A DNA stretch of 64,000 nt from Chrysemys picta bellii (GCF_011386835.1 NC_088795.1:98826434-98890433); one strand, 5' to 3'; positions 32,881 through 45,879 are shown, counted from the first letter of the stretch. Translations and numbers: made by a program. The notes: generated from the sequence alone by a model not told the origin.

Positions 32881-33436
32881 TTTCAGAGTAGCAGCCGTGT
32901 TAGTCTGTATCCGCAAAAAGAACAGGAGTACTTGTGGCACCTTAGAGACTAACAAATTTATTAGAGCATAAGCTTTCGTGGGCTACTGCCCACTTCTTCG
33001 GATGCATATAGAGTGGCACATATATTGAGGAGATATATATACACACATACAGAGAGCATGAACAGGTGGGAGTTGTCTTACCAACTCTGAGAGGCCAATT
33101 AAGTAAGTGCATCAGAGCCTCAGATCCTCAAGTTATGCCATGATACACCGCTAGCTGGTCACTTCAGCCACTTGAAGGCCTGGTGTCAAGGACTTTCTGG
33201 TGGCTTGGCCTACGCATGTCTGTCAAGAACTATATGAGATTCTCTTACTTAATTGGCCTCTCAGAGTTGGTAAGACAACTCCCACCTGTTCATGCTCTCT
33301 GTATGTGTGTATATATATCTCCTCAATATATGTGCCACTCTATATGCATCCGAAGAAGTGGGCAGTAGCCCACGAAAGCTTATGCTCTAATAAATTTGTT
33401 AGTCTCTAAGGTGCCACAAGTACTCCTGTTCTTTTT
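32881..33436. mobile_element. Inverted duplicated turtle repeat inserted in gypsy RT
   Basis: The repeat starts 'tttcagagtagcagccgtgt' (its 3' end, read on -), runs to 33107, and reappears in opposite orientation from 33244 to 33436. The arms 32915-33107 and 33244-33436 are each 193 bp and by eye exactly complementary. 'ctag' lies at both junctions (32877-32880 and about 33438-33441). The 136-bp spacer (33108-33243) is mostly gypsy sequence. The repeat family is common in turtles; I do not assign a class. Confidence 0.85.
33121..33243 (+). repeat. 123-bp exact copy of gypsy integrase segment 34511-34633
   Basis: Starts 'cagatcctcaagttatgcca' and ends 'tatatgagattct'. By eye it is identical to 34511-34633, in the same orientation, 1,390 bp upstream of it. 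It forms the spacer of the inverted repeat 32915-33436. Confidence 0.93.
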
Positions 33437-35149
33437 TCTAGTTATGCTAGTTATGCCCCAGCGACCTTCCAGCACTTCATCAATGGCATCTTCAGGGGAC
33501 ATGCTAGACTATTTTCTAATGATCTACCTTGATGATATTCTCACCTTTCAGAAGACCAAGCTCTTCATGATCATGTATGCAGCATCCTAGGGAGACTCTG
33601 TCAGATCATCTGTATGCTAAATCTGAGTAGTGCAAGTTCAACAGAGATGTAATTGAATTCCTTGAGTATATCATCTCTCCCAAAGGGCAACCATGGCCCC
33701 AGGCAAGATGGCAGTCATATCTTACTGGGCTGCACAAAATAACATCCATAGGGTATAGCGATTCCTGGGTTTCACCAGTTTTTCTAGGTGATTTATCAAG
33801 GGGTTTTCTAATTTACTACCCCTATGACTGCCCTGCTGCCTAAGGGAGCCTGGTTCACCTGGTCACTGGAAGTCGAATCTGCCTTCGAGCAACTAAAAGA
33901 GAGATTCATCAGGGTGCACATCCTGACCCACTGGACCCCACAAAACCATTTACAGTAGAGGCCGACATGTCAAACTTAGCTCTGAGCATGGTGTTGTCCC
34001 AGCCAGCAGGCCCCCATGGCTGACTGCACCCCTGTGCCTTCTACTTACACAAGCTAACCCAGGTGAAGAGGAAATATAATAAGTAGGACAAGGAGCTGTT
34101 AACCATCAATGTAGCACCATCTCCTAGAAAGGGCCAGGTTCCCAGTCCAGGTCCTTACAGTTCACGAGAACTGGAAATACCTCCAGACAGCCAGGCACCT
34201 TAACCAGTGCCAGATCTGCTGGTCCCTCTTTGCCCAGTCACCTATCACCCAGGGCAAGAAATGGAAAGGCCAATACCCTGTCCTATAAGGATGAGTACAT
34301 TGACTCTGGCAGGGAATCTCCATCCATTAGTCTTAACGCATCCAATTTTTTAAACAGGACAATAGACAGCAATCTGATGTCACACATCCTTGTTGCTCAA
34401 CGTTGCACCAGTTGGCTATGCCAGGCCTTGGATGGTGCCAGTACCCAATCTGTGGCCAAGTTCAGATTACAGGAGGCCATATTTATGTCCTGGAGGGCCA
34501 CCTCAGGCATCAGATCCTCAAGTTATGCCATGATACACCGCTAGCTGGTCACTTCAGCCACTTGAAGGCCTGGTGTCAAGGACTTTCTGGTGGCTTGGCC
34601 TACGCATGTCTGTCAAGAACTATATGAGATTCTGCAATCTTTGTTCCCAAACCAAGAACCCATGCTTGAAATCATATGGCGTCTCCAGCCCCTGCCTGTC
34701 CCATCTCAGCCATAGGTCACTGTGACCAGGGACTTCATCGTGTAGCTGCCACACTCTCAGGGGCACAGCAATCTAAGTCAAACTTTTCACCAAGATGGCA
34801 CACCTTGTCCTGTGCTGCACTGTCCCTACTACCACGGAAATGGCTCACCTTGTCTTAGAGAATGTTTTTGTTTTCACAGATTGCCAGTGTGTATCATGTC
34901 AGACCAGGCTCTGTTTGTCTCCCGTTTGTGGCAGGAGTTTCTAAGTCTTCTGGGTTTAGAACCCCTCATCTTGTACGTGTACATAGTGGACTGGGGGATG
35001 GGGGGTTACAGTCACGATGAATGATCCTGGGAACCAGTAGAAAATATTCACATCCTACCTGCAGTAGGAGATGCATGAAACCTATCCTGACAAGCCTGGC
35101 CCTAGGGCCCTTGGGATGCACTCTCAGAAGAGGAGGCATTGTCAGGAGT

Positions 35150-35286
35150 ATGGACCTGCAGCTAGCGGACCTCCCACCTCTCAGGATCCTACAGTGTGGG
35201 CTCCAGCCTGAGCCTGGAAGTCTACACAGCAATGAAACAGCCCTGCAGCCCAAGCCCCGCAAGCCCAACTGTGTAGACATACCCTT
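35150..35286. mobile_element. Possible Harbinger-type MITE end fragment
   Basis: Only the right-end motif 'tgtgtagacataccc' followed by TTTA is visible; the rest is not clearly assignable. It lies at the 3' limit of recognisable gypsy sequence. Confidence 0.35.
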
Positions 35287-35299
35287 TACGTTCTACAGC

Positions 35300-36190
35300 C
35301 CCGTCAGGCACCTAAAGCAGGAGAAAGCGAAGGAGATCCTTCAATCTTCTCTCTCCTTCAGAATCTTATTTACACTGATAAATGGGACCTGTAATTCACC
35401 ACCAGAATAGCAACAATGGAAGCTGTATCTGAATGTTTTACCGCTGCTTTTAACCTTGCTCAGGGACCGTATGCTAGTGGAAAATGGATGTAATCGGCTT
35501 TGCTCCACCACATCCTCAGCCCACCTGTCCTGCCACACCCTCTCACCCCCTTGCACATCCCTTATGCCCCTCTGCTAGCTCCCCCAGCTTTATGCCAACA
35601 GGAAGTTCTCCTCCGCAAGTGGACTTCTCTGCTATCCATTTGTGTGGGATTTGTTCACTTTGCTTTGCCTAACAGTGCAAATAAATGTATCCCAGTGCAG
35701 AGTATGGGCCAGAAGTGACCAAACTGTACTATGTTTGCACTTATTTCTACTGTAGTTTCTTAGGCTCATTTTTCATGCAGTTAAGTAAAGTTGTGAAACT
35801 CAATTTCTCAGTTTAGGCAACTAAATTTCAAATAAAAGTTGATATATGATAAATGTGGTTAATAGCATTATCAGGAAAATGTTTTAAAATGATTTTGTAC
35901 ATTTAAAAAAAACAGTTTGTCTTATGAAACAAAGTATTTAATTTGAATACATGCCTTATTCAATATATCGCCTACTTGTGAAATGTTTTAGGTGTATTAT
36001 TTTTTGCTTTATATTTCAGAAACAATAAAGGCAGACCCTGAGAAACTCATTTGTCAGATCCTTCCTCAGTCCTCCCATGCTGATTGGTTTACTTGGAGAA
36101 ATATTTTCTCTGTTTCATGCAGAGATAATGAGTTTAAAACCCAGTTGGTTCACACCAGCTATGTGATGTGAGAGTGTAATGTTCAGCTGT
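35300..36190. other. No gene seen
   Basis: No domain in the short frames. 35500-35720 is C/T-rich; 35760-36060 is AT-rich. Confidence 0.4.
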
Positions 36191-36194
36191 ATCA

Positions 36195-36330
36195 GCTGTT
36201 GCATCTGAAGAAGTGAGGTTTTTACCCACGAAAGCTTATGTCCAAATAAATCTGTTAGTCTTTAAGGTGCCACCAGACTCCTTGTTGTTTTTGTAGATAC
36301 AGACTAACACGGCTACCCCCTGATAGCTGT
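36195..36330 (+). repeat. Turtle/sauropsid repeat fragment with 'cacgaaagcttatg'
   Basis: 'gcatctgaagaagtgaggtt', 'cccacgaaagcttatgtcc', 'ctgttagtctttaaggtgcc' and 'agatacagactaacacggct' are the 3' region of a family related to the arms at 32915-33436. Confidence 0.8.
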
Positions 36331-36339
36331 ACCAAATGT

Positions 36340-36856
36340 ACAGACTGGACTAGAGAAGAGAAACAGAACGGGAGGAAGTAATATTTTTTTTCAGTAGTCA
36401 GATTGCATGTTTCTGTTATGGGTTAAGCTTGAGAGCTGTTATTACACTGCTCATGGTTTTCAAAAGAGAAATAGCTGGGGGTGATTTTACAGGACAAATT
36501 CCCATGACAGCACTCAGATGATATGTATCTACCAAGAAAGCCAAAACAAGCTAAAACAGTGTAGCTTCCCCTACTTGCTGTGTAACTCAATAATGTCACT
36601 TAGTGATGGCTTCACACAACAAGATCCGTTACAGCTGGAGAAGTTAACATTAAAATGATATATTATTGAAAGATACTGATCATTCAGTTTAAACCATGAC
36701 CCTAACAAAACTCTCACTATCCACCTATCATCACCCTTAACTCTTCCCTCCTCTGGGGCACCCTTTCTTTCCCCTCTTCCTAGTTATTAAAATTCAGTTC
36801 AGTGCAGTGCTAGAGACCAAAGTTATCCACAGGACAGTACACCACAGAGTCCTTAC
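36340..36856. other. No gene seen
   Basis: No recognisable domain or repeat. Confidence 0.4.
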
Positions 36857-37080
36857 TATTGAGCCTTCAGCTTAACCTGGAGGAACCACCTCCAAAGGGT
36901 TTTCTGCACTGACAGTTTTCTCCCGTCATCAGTCTGGCACGACTGCAATTCCACTCGCAAAGGTGGAAATGCCAGAGTAGTTCCACCGCCAGCGTTTTTA
37001 CTATTATCATCTAGGTTGCTCACTCTGTATGCTATTTGCAGTTGCTCCAATTTCTGAAAATTGTCAGTGTAGACACAGCC
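36857..37080. mobile_element. Partial Harbinger-type MITE
   Basis: The right end 'gtcagtgtagacacagcc' plus TAA (37081-37083) is clear, with 'ccactcgcaaaggtggaaat' inside as in related elements. The left TIR is not recognisable. Confidence 0.5.
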
Positions 37081-37083
37081 TAA

Positions 37084-40000
37084 GTGCGAGAGTTTAGTTC
37101 AGGCTCTGTGTGAATGCAATCCTGGGTCCAATTGTTGATGCTGCTGCTAAGGGAGCTAGCTACATGTGATGGGGTCACATCTACACTTGGAACTGGACTG
37201 ATCTGACCAACGCACTACAGCCAGAAGATGACAATGACTTTCAGTGAATCAGCAGCCCTGAGAAGAAAGACAACCCGGTGCTGTCCAGTCCTTTGGATTT
37301 TTTACTATTTCTGAAACTTGCAAGCTATAGGCGAATGTCTCTGAAAATGGCTCACATTGAAGCTGTTGGGATGGTTAACTCTGTAAAAGAGTATATCAAA
37401 ATTTGAACTAGCTATAAAAGTTACCAATTTCACAAGGCCATTTGTCAGCCTACTCAGGTGGGAAAGTAAAACATTCCAGGCCTCCTACCAACACCTGAAA
37501 TGAGAACAAACATAGAAGAAAGTCAGGCAACTACACACAAAGTCTGATTCATAAATAACAGAACATCCCTTGGGAAGAGTGGCTTGTTGAAATTAATCTG
37601 TGTTGCAGAGGGCCAGTGCAAGGCCGCTCTGCACCACTTCAACCATAGAGGGGAGGAGCATGGCCACGGGGGAGAGGGGAGCCAAGCAGCAAGCAGAGTA
37701 GCTGTGAGCGTCCATCTCCCATGTACTGCACAAAAGGCCTTTGTACCAACCTCACACACCAGCACAGAAGGTCACAATGGTGGCAGGCAGGAAGAGGAGC
37801 TACAAGCTTAGTGTTTTGTTGCTCTAGTGTCCCTAGTACTACGCAACTGACATGGAGCAGCTGTGTAGCAGCCCCAGGCCCTGGCCTCTGGTTGGAGGGT
37901 GGATTTCAATTCCCTTCCCTCTGTACACAACATCTACATAGAATATTCAGGCTTTCTGTAGGTGGAATTCACTCCTGGCACAGAAAGAGCAGCTGTTCTT
38001 GAAGGCACTCTGGTACTATAGCGACAGGGTCAGCATACAAACCTGGAGAGACAGATGCTTAAATATTTCTCTTGAAAGCTTGTATTCCTTTTTTAAAAAA
38101 GCAGCCGTAGCTGAAAAAAAGCTGTGAAGAGAGCAGGATAACCAGGAAGCCCTTTTGCTGACAAGGTGAAAAAAACATATTTTTCTTATCCAAAACGAGA
38201 GAACAAGCTGAATAAGCCACTTCATTTTCCTTCCTTTCCCCTTTTCACTCACTAAGACTCTTACATTTATAAGGACACTCCTTCAGTCATTTGGTATCCT
38301 CCCTAGCGTTTCCCAAATCAGACTTTACTCTCTTACATATTCAGCCCCGGGGACCATTCAAAAAGTGCTTTTACTGCCTGCACTGGACAACTCATAACTT
38401 AGCTGTTGCTGTTCTTAGCCTCCACTGTCTGTGACTCTTATTAGTGTGGAAATTTAAATCCCACTTGTAGGTGAATCAGAATTTTCTATAGAAGCGATGT
38501 TCCTTAGCAGCACTTAATATGGTCCTCACATTCCAATGTTTTCATTTGGCTTTTGCACAAAAGCAGTTCCTATAATTTTTGTGATGATGTTGCACACTCT
38601 GTGCCAGAACAGATTGTGTAGTTGAATTGGTAGCCAGTTAATCCTGTTCTCTGGGACAAGTTCTAAAATGGCTGTTGCTCTCAGATCTTGTCTGATTTGG
38701 TTGACTATTGGCGAATAGTCAGTTTGTGGCTCTGAAGCAGAAGTTATGTTTGGAAGACCCGCACACAGCGGAAACTCCGCAGGAATTCTGGCTGACTTCT
38801 GCATGGAGATGTTTTGTGTTGCTCCCAGTCCAGCTACCAAAAAGTATGGCCCTAATATAAAAAGTGACTAAATTAAAAATGGCTGTCTTTGTATTTAGAG
38901 TCATATCTCCTGACTTCAGTAATTAAAGTAAGTGTTAATTGCTTTTACTCCTTTGAGCTCTGTAGAGCAAACATACGTAAGGGACAGTGAACTGGATTCT
39001 ATTCCTTCCTGTACATCAACGGTTGTCTAAGAACTTATTAGTTACTCCTGTGCAACCTCCATTGAAAGCACTGAGGATATCATTTGGCCTGCCAAACCTT
39101 TATTACATGAGCAGGAAAAAGCCCAGCTTGACTTCCAGATCCCAGGTTGAGTTTTCAGGGCTGGAAGTTAGAAAGAATAAATCCTTTAGTCTGTAAATAG
39201 AGATTATAAAAAATATGTACAGGTGTCAAGACCAGCTGTCATTTTGCCCAAGTCCAGGTGGGACACAACTGAGCTTTTTTGTCCAAATCCAAAGGGAGAC
39301 TACTATCCAAAGACATAGAGTCAATCTCTAGCCACGGCTCAGACTCATTAAGCTTAAAAGCACATGGGATCCAAGCTTTGGGTCGAACACAGACAGTGAC
39401 CATCCATAAGGAGGAGCTTAGCCAAGGCTTAACATAAGACTATAGACAGAGCCCTACCATTCCATTTTTACTTAGGGTAAAATTTCAGAAGTGATTTAAG
39501 AACTCTTGAAAATATTACCCTAAGTCATTTTTCAGTTAGAAACACACTTTAAATTGAAATTATGATTACAAGGCTTTCTGCTAATAGCAACCTCTCTGCT
39601 AAAAATGGCATTATTTGTGACATATACAGAAGGAGAGCTTAACATCAGCCATAAGTCAGTTTCCATCTTGCTACCTTTAAATTTTAGACATTTCTTTTCT
39701 AAACCTCCCAGAATGTGTAGAGACTTGGGGTAAGCAAAGTAGAGAGAGAGTCAAGGAGAGAAGAGAGACAACGTGAGTTAGGAAAGGGAAGGTGAAAGAG
39801 AAGATACAGATAAAATAATGGGGGGGGAAATGGGAAAATGGTAATGGAGTTTGGAGAAAAAGAAAATCCATCCCTGCAGAAACAGCAGCCCTTGCCATTC
39901 AGACAGGAAGCACTACTTACAAGAAAGCCAGTTCAGGTATTAGCAAGAAGGAAAGTACTTTTGTGTCACAACTTAAGGTATTCCTTTCAGAATCTTTATT

Positions 40001-40500
40001 GTTTAAAATAATTTAAAATGCAAGTTGAAGTCTTGGATTTAAAGTTGTTATTAATAACCCATTACTATGTTAACAGTAATTAAAAAATTAAGGCCTATAA
40101 AATTCACATAAACTTTGTCTTCGTGGAAACAGGATGGCACAGGATTGTGGAGTCCTCAAGCCTGCATCATCGGTGTCTAATTTGCCTTAATTCACTGGGT
40201 GCTGCCATGCAATAGCATAACATAATCTGAGATTCATTAAATGTTCTAGAGTTTTGTGACAGTATGTCTCAGAAAAAAAGTTGGCAAAGCTGGTCATTAC
40301 AGAGTAATAATTCCTACTTTTGAATTTGTATCTGAAATGCTAAATAAATGGAGCGCATATCTAGTGGTTATTCTGACAAGAGCTATACCTGCAATATCTA
40401 AACTGGTGTGGTTGCTTCCCGTCTATATTTTTTTCCTTATAGAGGGACTAAATTTGTAAGATAAAAGAACTAATCCAGAAAGCTCAGTGAATACAAGTGC
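37084..40500. other. No gene seen
   Basis: Long stretch without a convincing exon or element. Frames such as 38526-38840 (-) and 39677-39898 (-) lack recognisable motifs. 39700-39850 is purine-rich. Confidence 0.45.
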
Positions 40501-40504
40501 AGGT

Positions 40505-40760
40505 GAGTTAGTACCGGTTTCCCTTAGCCTCCCACGTCAAATGTAAGTTCCTTGTCCTCACTTTCAAAGCCCTCATAACTTTGCCCCCTACTCCTTTCTT
40601 TTGCCTCCTTCCACACCCCTTCAGTCCACTTAAGCTGCACAACTAACTAACTGTTGTCTTTGTGTCCTTCTCATTTCTGTCTCTCTCCATGTAGCCCTGT
40701 ACAACTGGAACCCTCTCTTTTACAAGTCCACCTGGCTGGCTAGGTCGGGAGCTGAGACAT
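40505..40760 (+). repeat. Degenerate LINE-like segment
   Basis: 'gttccttgtcctcactttca' and 'aaagccctcataactttgcc' resemble the 3' part of an L2/L3-like LINE frame ('ALKALITLPP'-type reading). No intact frame. A 3'-tail type sequence follows after a gap at 40955-41050. Confidence 0.4.
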
Positions 40761-40954
40761 TTGCGTAATGTATCATAACTTAATCACTTTTCTGTTGTCT
40801 TATCCACCCACTCCCCATTTGTTTGTCTCATTTCACCCATTGCACCTTGTCAACTTAGAGCTGATTATCTGAGCTTATAATATCCCAACTTCTTTCGACT
40901 AAAAATCTTGTGACAGGTTTTTCTGCAGCTGGGTTGTAAAAAGGTTTGATGCTT

Positions 40955-41052
40955 TATTATTATTATTATTTATGTTGCAATAATGTCTCATTATGGGCCA
41001 AGACCCCACTGTGCTAGGTGCTGTACAAACACAGAATAAAAAAAAGACTGTC
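40955..41052 (+). repeat. LINE/SINE 3' end fragment with (tta)n
   Basis: 'ttattattattatttatg' followed by 'ccccactgtgctaggtgctg' and 'tacaaacacagaataaaa', the typical tail of a sauropsid L2/L3-like repeat. Confidence 0.55.
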
Positions 41053-44035
41053 TTGGATTGTGGTAGAAATACAACACAAGAATTGGCTTTTTCACACTAT
41101 TTCAATATCACATGTCCTGATCAAAACCTGGAAGTATGAAAGTTAAACCAATATTAACATTTACAAAAAGTTAACAAGCTTTTCCAACCCTTATATACAG
41201 CTTGCTTTTTCTGTGATCTGAGGTCATAGCCATGTTTTGGGCTGGTTCTTATTCTGTCTGAATCAATTCACCCACCCCTAATTATCCCTATTTATAATTT
41301 CCTAATGAAACAAAGAATTAGAATATAAGAATAAAGAAGCTTAAAACTATATGCTTGTGTGAAAGTTTGTGGGTATAAATAATGGGCACATACACACTGT
41401 ATTTTACTTTTACATATACATGCATAGGAATCTATAGCTTTCAAGTTTGCTGGGTGATCAGATTTTAGTATTGCATATTTTTAATAAATTCATAGAGAGT
41501 AAAGTTTGAATTAATCTCTTGAATCATCCAGTCCAAATTTCTGAATGTAGTTGGAAGGGACCAAAAAAAAAAAAAAGCAGTCATCAAAATGCTCATAACT
41601 AAGTAATAATAGGACCTCACAAATAATATGGAACTGAACTTGTGCTTTGAGATGCACAAAATTCTGTTTGTATTGTTCAATCAGCTGTTGTGAATATTCA
41701 CAGCCACTTTAAGGAATTCTGGAGTTGGTGTATACTTCTACAGATGATTGATTTGTTTTCATCTTACAATACAAGGTCACAGGACACAGAATATCCTGTT
41801 CATGTATTTTTATCACCAACATTATGTCTTTGTGTGTAATTGTAAAAGATTTGCTCTACTAGTTCTTTTTCTGGAATTATAAAAACCAAACATTTCAGCT
41901 TTCTATTCCGGTCTTGGACACGTTGATTAAGCCTTTCTACTAGCAGGGGGAGACAAATCAAAACTGTACTTAAAACATTTTTGCAGTGTTTCCTACCAGA
42001 ACTGACCATACTGTCTCGGTCTCAGGTTGGCTAGACACAGTCATAATGTTTTTTAACTACACTGTGTCTGATTTGAGACATCGCAATTCCAGTTCTCCTG
42101 GTGGCTTCTAATGCACTATCTGAAAAGTAGGGGATGAAAATAATACCTGCCCTGAATCATTATGAAGATTCATTTTCATTTCAAAGAAAATAGGAAAACA
42201 GGTGCAAGTCTGCAAGCTGTCCTATGAGGCAGCCTACTGTACTTATTTATCAGCAATTTGGGTGAGCATTTTATTGCATTCAGTTATTTCTTCAATCCCC
42301 ATTGTGACCTCCTGTAATTTCAACTTGGATTAGCAAGTGCCATCTAGTCCTTTCCTACTTCACTAGCACTGTTAGATTTTGGCACATCTTCATTATGATC
42401 AGAGCTGAAGGCCCTTATACTGTCAGGCTTTTGCTACTGCTTAATCAAGTCATGTAACCTGGATTTTAGGATCTTCTGACTGATGGTGGACACTCATTGG
42501 TCCCTAGAATACTGTGGGATGTGACTTCAGAAGTGATAGGCCAGATCCATCTGAGGTGGCCAAATTTACCTTTTTCTCCCTGTACACCATCCCAGTATTT
42601 GATGTACTTATATGACCCCCATTACCGTATCTGAGTGCCTCACAATCTTGAGGTGCTTATCCGCACACGACCCCTGTCAGATAGGGATGTGCTATTATCT
42701 GGGATTAGGACTCCTCCTTGGGCCATAGATTTACTTTTAATAACAAGAAAGAGTATAAAAGGGCAGGGATACCAGCCCCAGATAGTCTCCCTGACACAGC
42801 CACACAGCAGCAAGTGGCCCACTTTCTGCTCTTATTTCCTTTGCTTTGTGGGCTCTCCTGCTCCATGCTTTAAACTGCCAGGGGAATTCTGCTGCTGTGG
42901 TAGATTATATTCATCAGGCCACCAGCTTTACATATTTTCCACCAAACAGCCACAAGTCTCTAGCACATGCATGTACACACACACACACACGAGATCTCAG
43001 AGTCCATGTCTCTCTCTCTCTCACGCACACACACAAACGTGAGATCTGAGTCTGTGTTTATGAGGCCTCACAGGCCCAGAGTCTTTCACATGTTTCTGTA
43101 CTTAAAGACTGGAATTTTTACATGAATTTTTAGGGCAGCGTCTCCCCTGATCCTTCTCATTTTTAAATGGATTAATTATGAACGTATAGATGACTGGCAA
43201 CTAAACTCTACTAGAGCTGGTTTCCCATGGTCTTGGAGACTGCTTCAGCACGAACGCTGACAATTTCCTTCTGAAAATGCTTCTGCTGCACTTTTCCTCT
43301 GTTTCACTTCCCTTCAAGCAGAATGACTTTGGAGTAATTATCAGACCAGTATTCAGTCACCCTGCCATGGTTAAGTCTAACCACACTGTCTTATGATTTG
43401 ACCCAGCTCCTGGTTTCACCTGCTGCAGTTTCTACTCTGTGCAAGAGTGATCAGACTTTAGCAATATGTGCAACCTGGTCTTTAGAAGGGGCTTGTTGAA
43501 TCTATAATGTCCCAAATATGAAGTAACCACTCTGTTTTCTTCTGGGAAATGTAACAGGGATATGTCCAGCTCTAGATTCAGTGCCTTTTATTCTATCATT
43601 TTCAGATCCTCATTTTATTACAGGACTATCAGTTTCAGGAACAAGAAAGCCATATCTTCTGTGTGGGAGAATCCAGCAGTGTGCATAGGAGTTTAGCAAT
43701 ATTATTATTTAGAGTTAGTATTTTGACCCTGAATGTGCTAGGTGATATCCAGGCCCATATGAAAACAGAGGCTCAGTACTCTCCTGGGACCAGCGTAAGT
43801 GGAAGAGCCACAAAGCAGCTTGTTGCATAGGCTTAGTGTAGAGCAGCACTGAGATATTTTCCCCCTCTGGCTACAGTAGCTCCAAAGGCACTGTGTGCTA
43901 GCTAAGGTTGCAGAAGCACAGTGTACTCCAACTGGCTACATCAAATTTACACAACCCAGAGAAAGCCCCTATACTGGAGAATCTCTAGCAAGGCTAAGTC
44001 AGCCTCTTTCAGCCCACGGTCCTTACCCCAAAGCA
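41053..44035. other. No gene seen
   Basis: AT-rich unique-looking DNA with an A-run at 41563-41575 and CA/CT microsatellites at 42970-43036. Short frames, including 42635-43042, carry only low-complexity or unrecognised sequence. Confidence 0.45.
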
Positions 44036-44043
44036 CATACTGT

Positions 44044-44166
44044 TAAGGTGACCAGATGTCCCGATTTTATAGGGACAGTCCCGATTCTGGGATCTTTTTC
44101 TTATATAGGCTCCTATTACTCCCCTCCCCTGTCCCGATTTTTCACACTTGCTGTCTGGTCACCCTA
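44044..44166. mobile_element. hAT-type MITE, 123 bp, TSD CATACTGT
   Basis: TIRs are TAAGGTGACCAGATG and GTCTGGTCACCCTA. Perfect 8-bp duplication CATACTGT at 44036-44043 and 44167-44174. Contains 'gtcccgattttatagggaca'. Same TIR family as 29914-30109. Confidence 0.92.
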
Positions 44167-44628
44167 CATACTGTCTATGAAATCTAAGTGCTTCCATCTT
44201 GTGTAGGCAGTTACTCCTGTACAAAGTAGATGTAAAACCTCCCAAATAAGAAGAGTAGTATTTTATGCCCACTTTGCACAGGAGTAACTGACCACACAAG
44301 ATGCAAAGCAGTGGAGAATCAGGCTATAGAGACTGAAGAGAGAGTCACCGCAAGAAGAAGGGACGTGAATAGGATTTTTAAGCATTAATAAGCTATACCA
44401 TTCAATATTTCTTAGTATGTCAGCTACTGTAAAGCATTACAGCTAAAGAACCATCTGGGAGAATAAACAATTGGAAGGACTGAGGGAGGGAGGATTAGGT
44501 TACTGACAATAGGACACAGGAGGCTGTATAGATTAGTTATGTGCATAGCTAGATGGGATGAAGTAATTTAATATTTTTAAGTAAGCAATCAGATTAAAAA
44601 AACAAAATAGATATCAGGTAGATGGCTA

Positions 44629-45126
44629 TTAGGGGCTAAGACTATGTTGGCAGTTTCCCATGTGTACCATGGTAGAAATTGATCTTAAGGAGTGATTTAA
44701 GGAGGACACAGTAGCAGTTTTATTTACATACAAGTTTAGAGAGAGTGTTGTATATATAAACAGCAGCATGGAAGAAAGTGCGAAGGCACTTGTGAAAGAA
44801 GTGGACAAAGGAGTGATTGGAGTTGGCATTATAGGTGTAACCAAGGAGGCGGGGGCAATGTAATAAGATGCAAGAGTGGATAAGTACGCAGAGGCTAAGA
44901 GGTGAAAGGACTTGGGAAGCCTTAACTTAATCCAGTGGAGAAAGGAGGGCCTGTGGAGGGTCTCACAGAGGGAAGTGACATCGTCAGAACAGGCCAGGAA
45001 GATTATCTTAGCAGCAGCATTTTGAATGGGCCTGAGGGAAGCGAGGGGAGTATGAGGAAGGCCATGGAGGAGGATGTTGCAAATACTCAAGATAGGAGAT
45101 AAGAAGGGCTTTGTGGCCCGCATCAT
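44629..45126 (-). pseudogene. LINE reverse transcriptase C-terminal remnant (L2/L3-like)
   Basis: Minus-strand frame with 'ILLHGLPHTPLASLRPIQNA', then AAAKIIF and 'SLCETLHRPSFLHWIKLRLP'. This has the layout of the region after the RT palm in L2/CR1-type LINEs (ending QNAAARLI, then LHWLPV in relatives). No FADD box is present, so this is a 5'-truncated or degraded piece. Family assignment is by pattern only. Confidence 0.55.
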
Positions 45127-45129
45127 GTG

Positions 45130-45200
45130 GGAGGTCAGACCAGATGATCATAATGGTCCCTTCTGACCTTAAAGTCTATGAGTCTATGAGTCTATGGATG
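45130..45200 (+). repeat. CR1/SINE-type 3' tail with short tandem repeat
   Basis: 'gaggtcagaccagatgatca', 'taatggtcccttctgacctt', then 'gtctatga' repeated three times. This is the 3' tail type shared by turtle CR1 and CR1-mobilised SINEs. Confidence 0.65.
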
Positions 45201-45607
45201 CGAGTTTTAGTGGTGTGAACACAGAAAACTGGTAAGTGAGAAACCTCAGTGTCAGTGACACAAGAGAAGGGGGGAGAGAAGTATCAGATTTTATGATCCT
45301 CTCATCTTGCCCCCTACAACTGTGGCTATTACATGAGACTTCTCCTATAGCTTATGCAATGAGATGTGTTCTCGTATGAACATAGTGAAAAGAGACATGA
45401 TTTTTTCCCTGCCTGTAAAATATTTTTGTGTGAGTTCCTCTCTACAGTCTGTGACACCATCCACTAGGTTATGTTGCTGCATTTTGTTATTTGGAAGGAG
45501 TTTTTCTTATAATTATTATGATATCATGGTCCTGGCTGGAATATTTCATTGACATGGTATGTTTCTAAGTCAGTTTTGCTGGCAGGAGGCACTATGTCCT
45601 AAGCTAA

Positions 45608-45879
45608 GGGCTGGTCTACACTTAAAATGCTGCAGCGGCACCACTGTAGCGCTTCAGTGAAAACACTATCAACTCCAGTGGGAGGTGTTTGTCCATTGGC
45701 ATAGGCAATCCACCTCCCTGTAAGGCAATAGTAGATCTACAGAAGAATTCTCCCATCAACCTAGCACTGTCTACACTGGGAGTTAGGTCGGTTTAATTGA
45801 GTCACTCAGGGAGGTGGATTTTTCACACCCCTGAGCAATATAGTTATACCGACCTAATTTCCTAGTGAAGATCAGGCCC
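45608..45879. mobile_element. Harbinger-type MITE
   Basis: Left 'gggctggtctacactta', right inverted 'cctagtgaagatcaggccc'. The left flank is TAA (45605-45607); the right flank is AAG. Internal 'gttaggtcggtttaattgag' and 'ttataccgacctaatttcct' form an inner inverted repeat. Confidence 0.68.

Larger units (their letters stand above)
31998..35020 (+). pseudogene. Ty3/gypsy-type pol relic (protease, RT, RNase H, integrase)
   Basis: Translated in shifting frames on +. A retropepsin-like stretch at 31998-32270 has a degenerate active site (MNSDDSGNFMDLDL) and 'PHFPVILSLIW'. Reverse transcriptase is at 32580-32900 ('SSFGPLIYFVKKDRSLRPCV', 'YPLPLI') and resumes at 33455-33590 ('PATFQHFINGIF', 'MIYLDDILTF', the catalytic YLDD). 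RNase H-like sequence is at about 33930-34150 ('KPFTVEADMSNLALS'). An integrase zinc-binding and core-like region is at about 34400-35010 ('HDTPLAGHFSHLKAW', 'IMSDQALFVSRLWQEF'). There are multiple frameshifts and stops. I could not find LTRs. The RT is interrupted by the insertion at 32881-33437. Confidence 0.82.

Noticed and set aside
38526..38840. Minus-strand frame of 104 codons
   Set aside because: No motif I can recognise and no neighbouring exon. Length is within chance expectation for this region.
42960..43040. Coding potential in 'THTHTR...SLSLSHAHT' frame
   Set aside because: Translation of CA/CT microsatellites.
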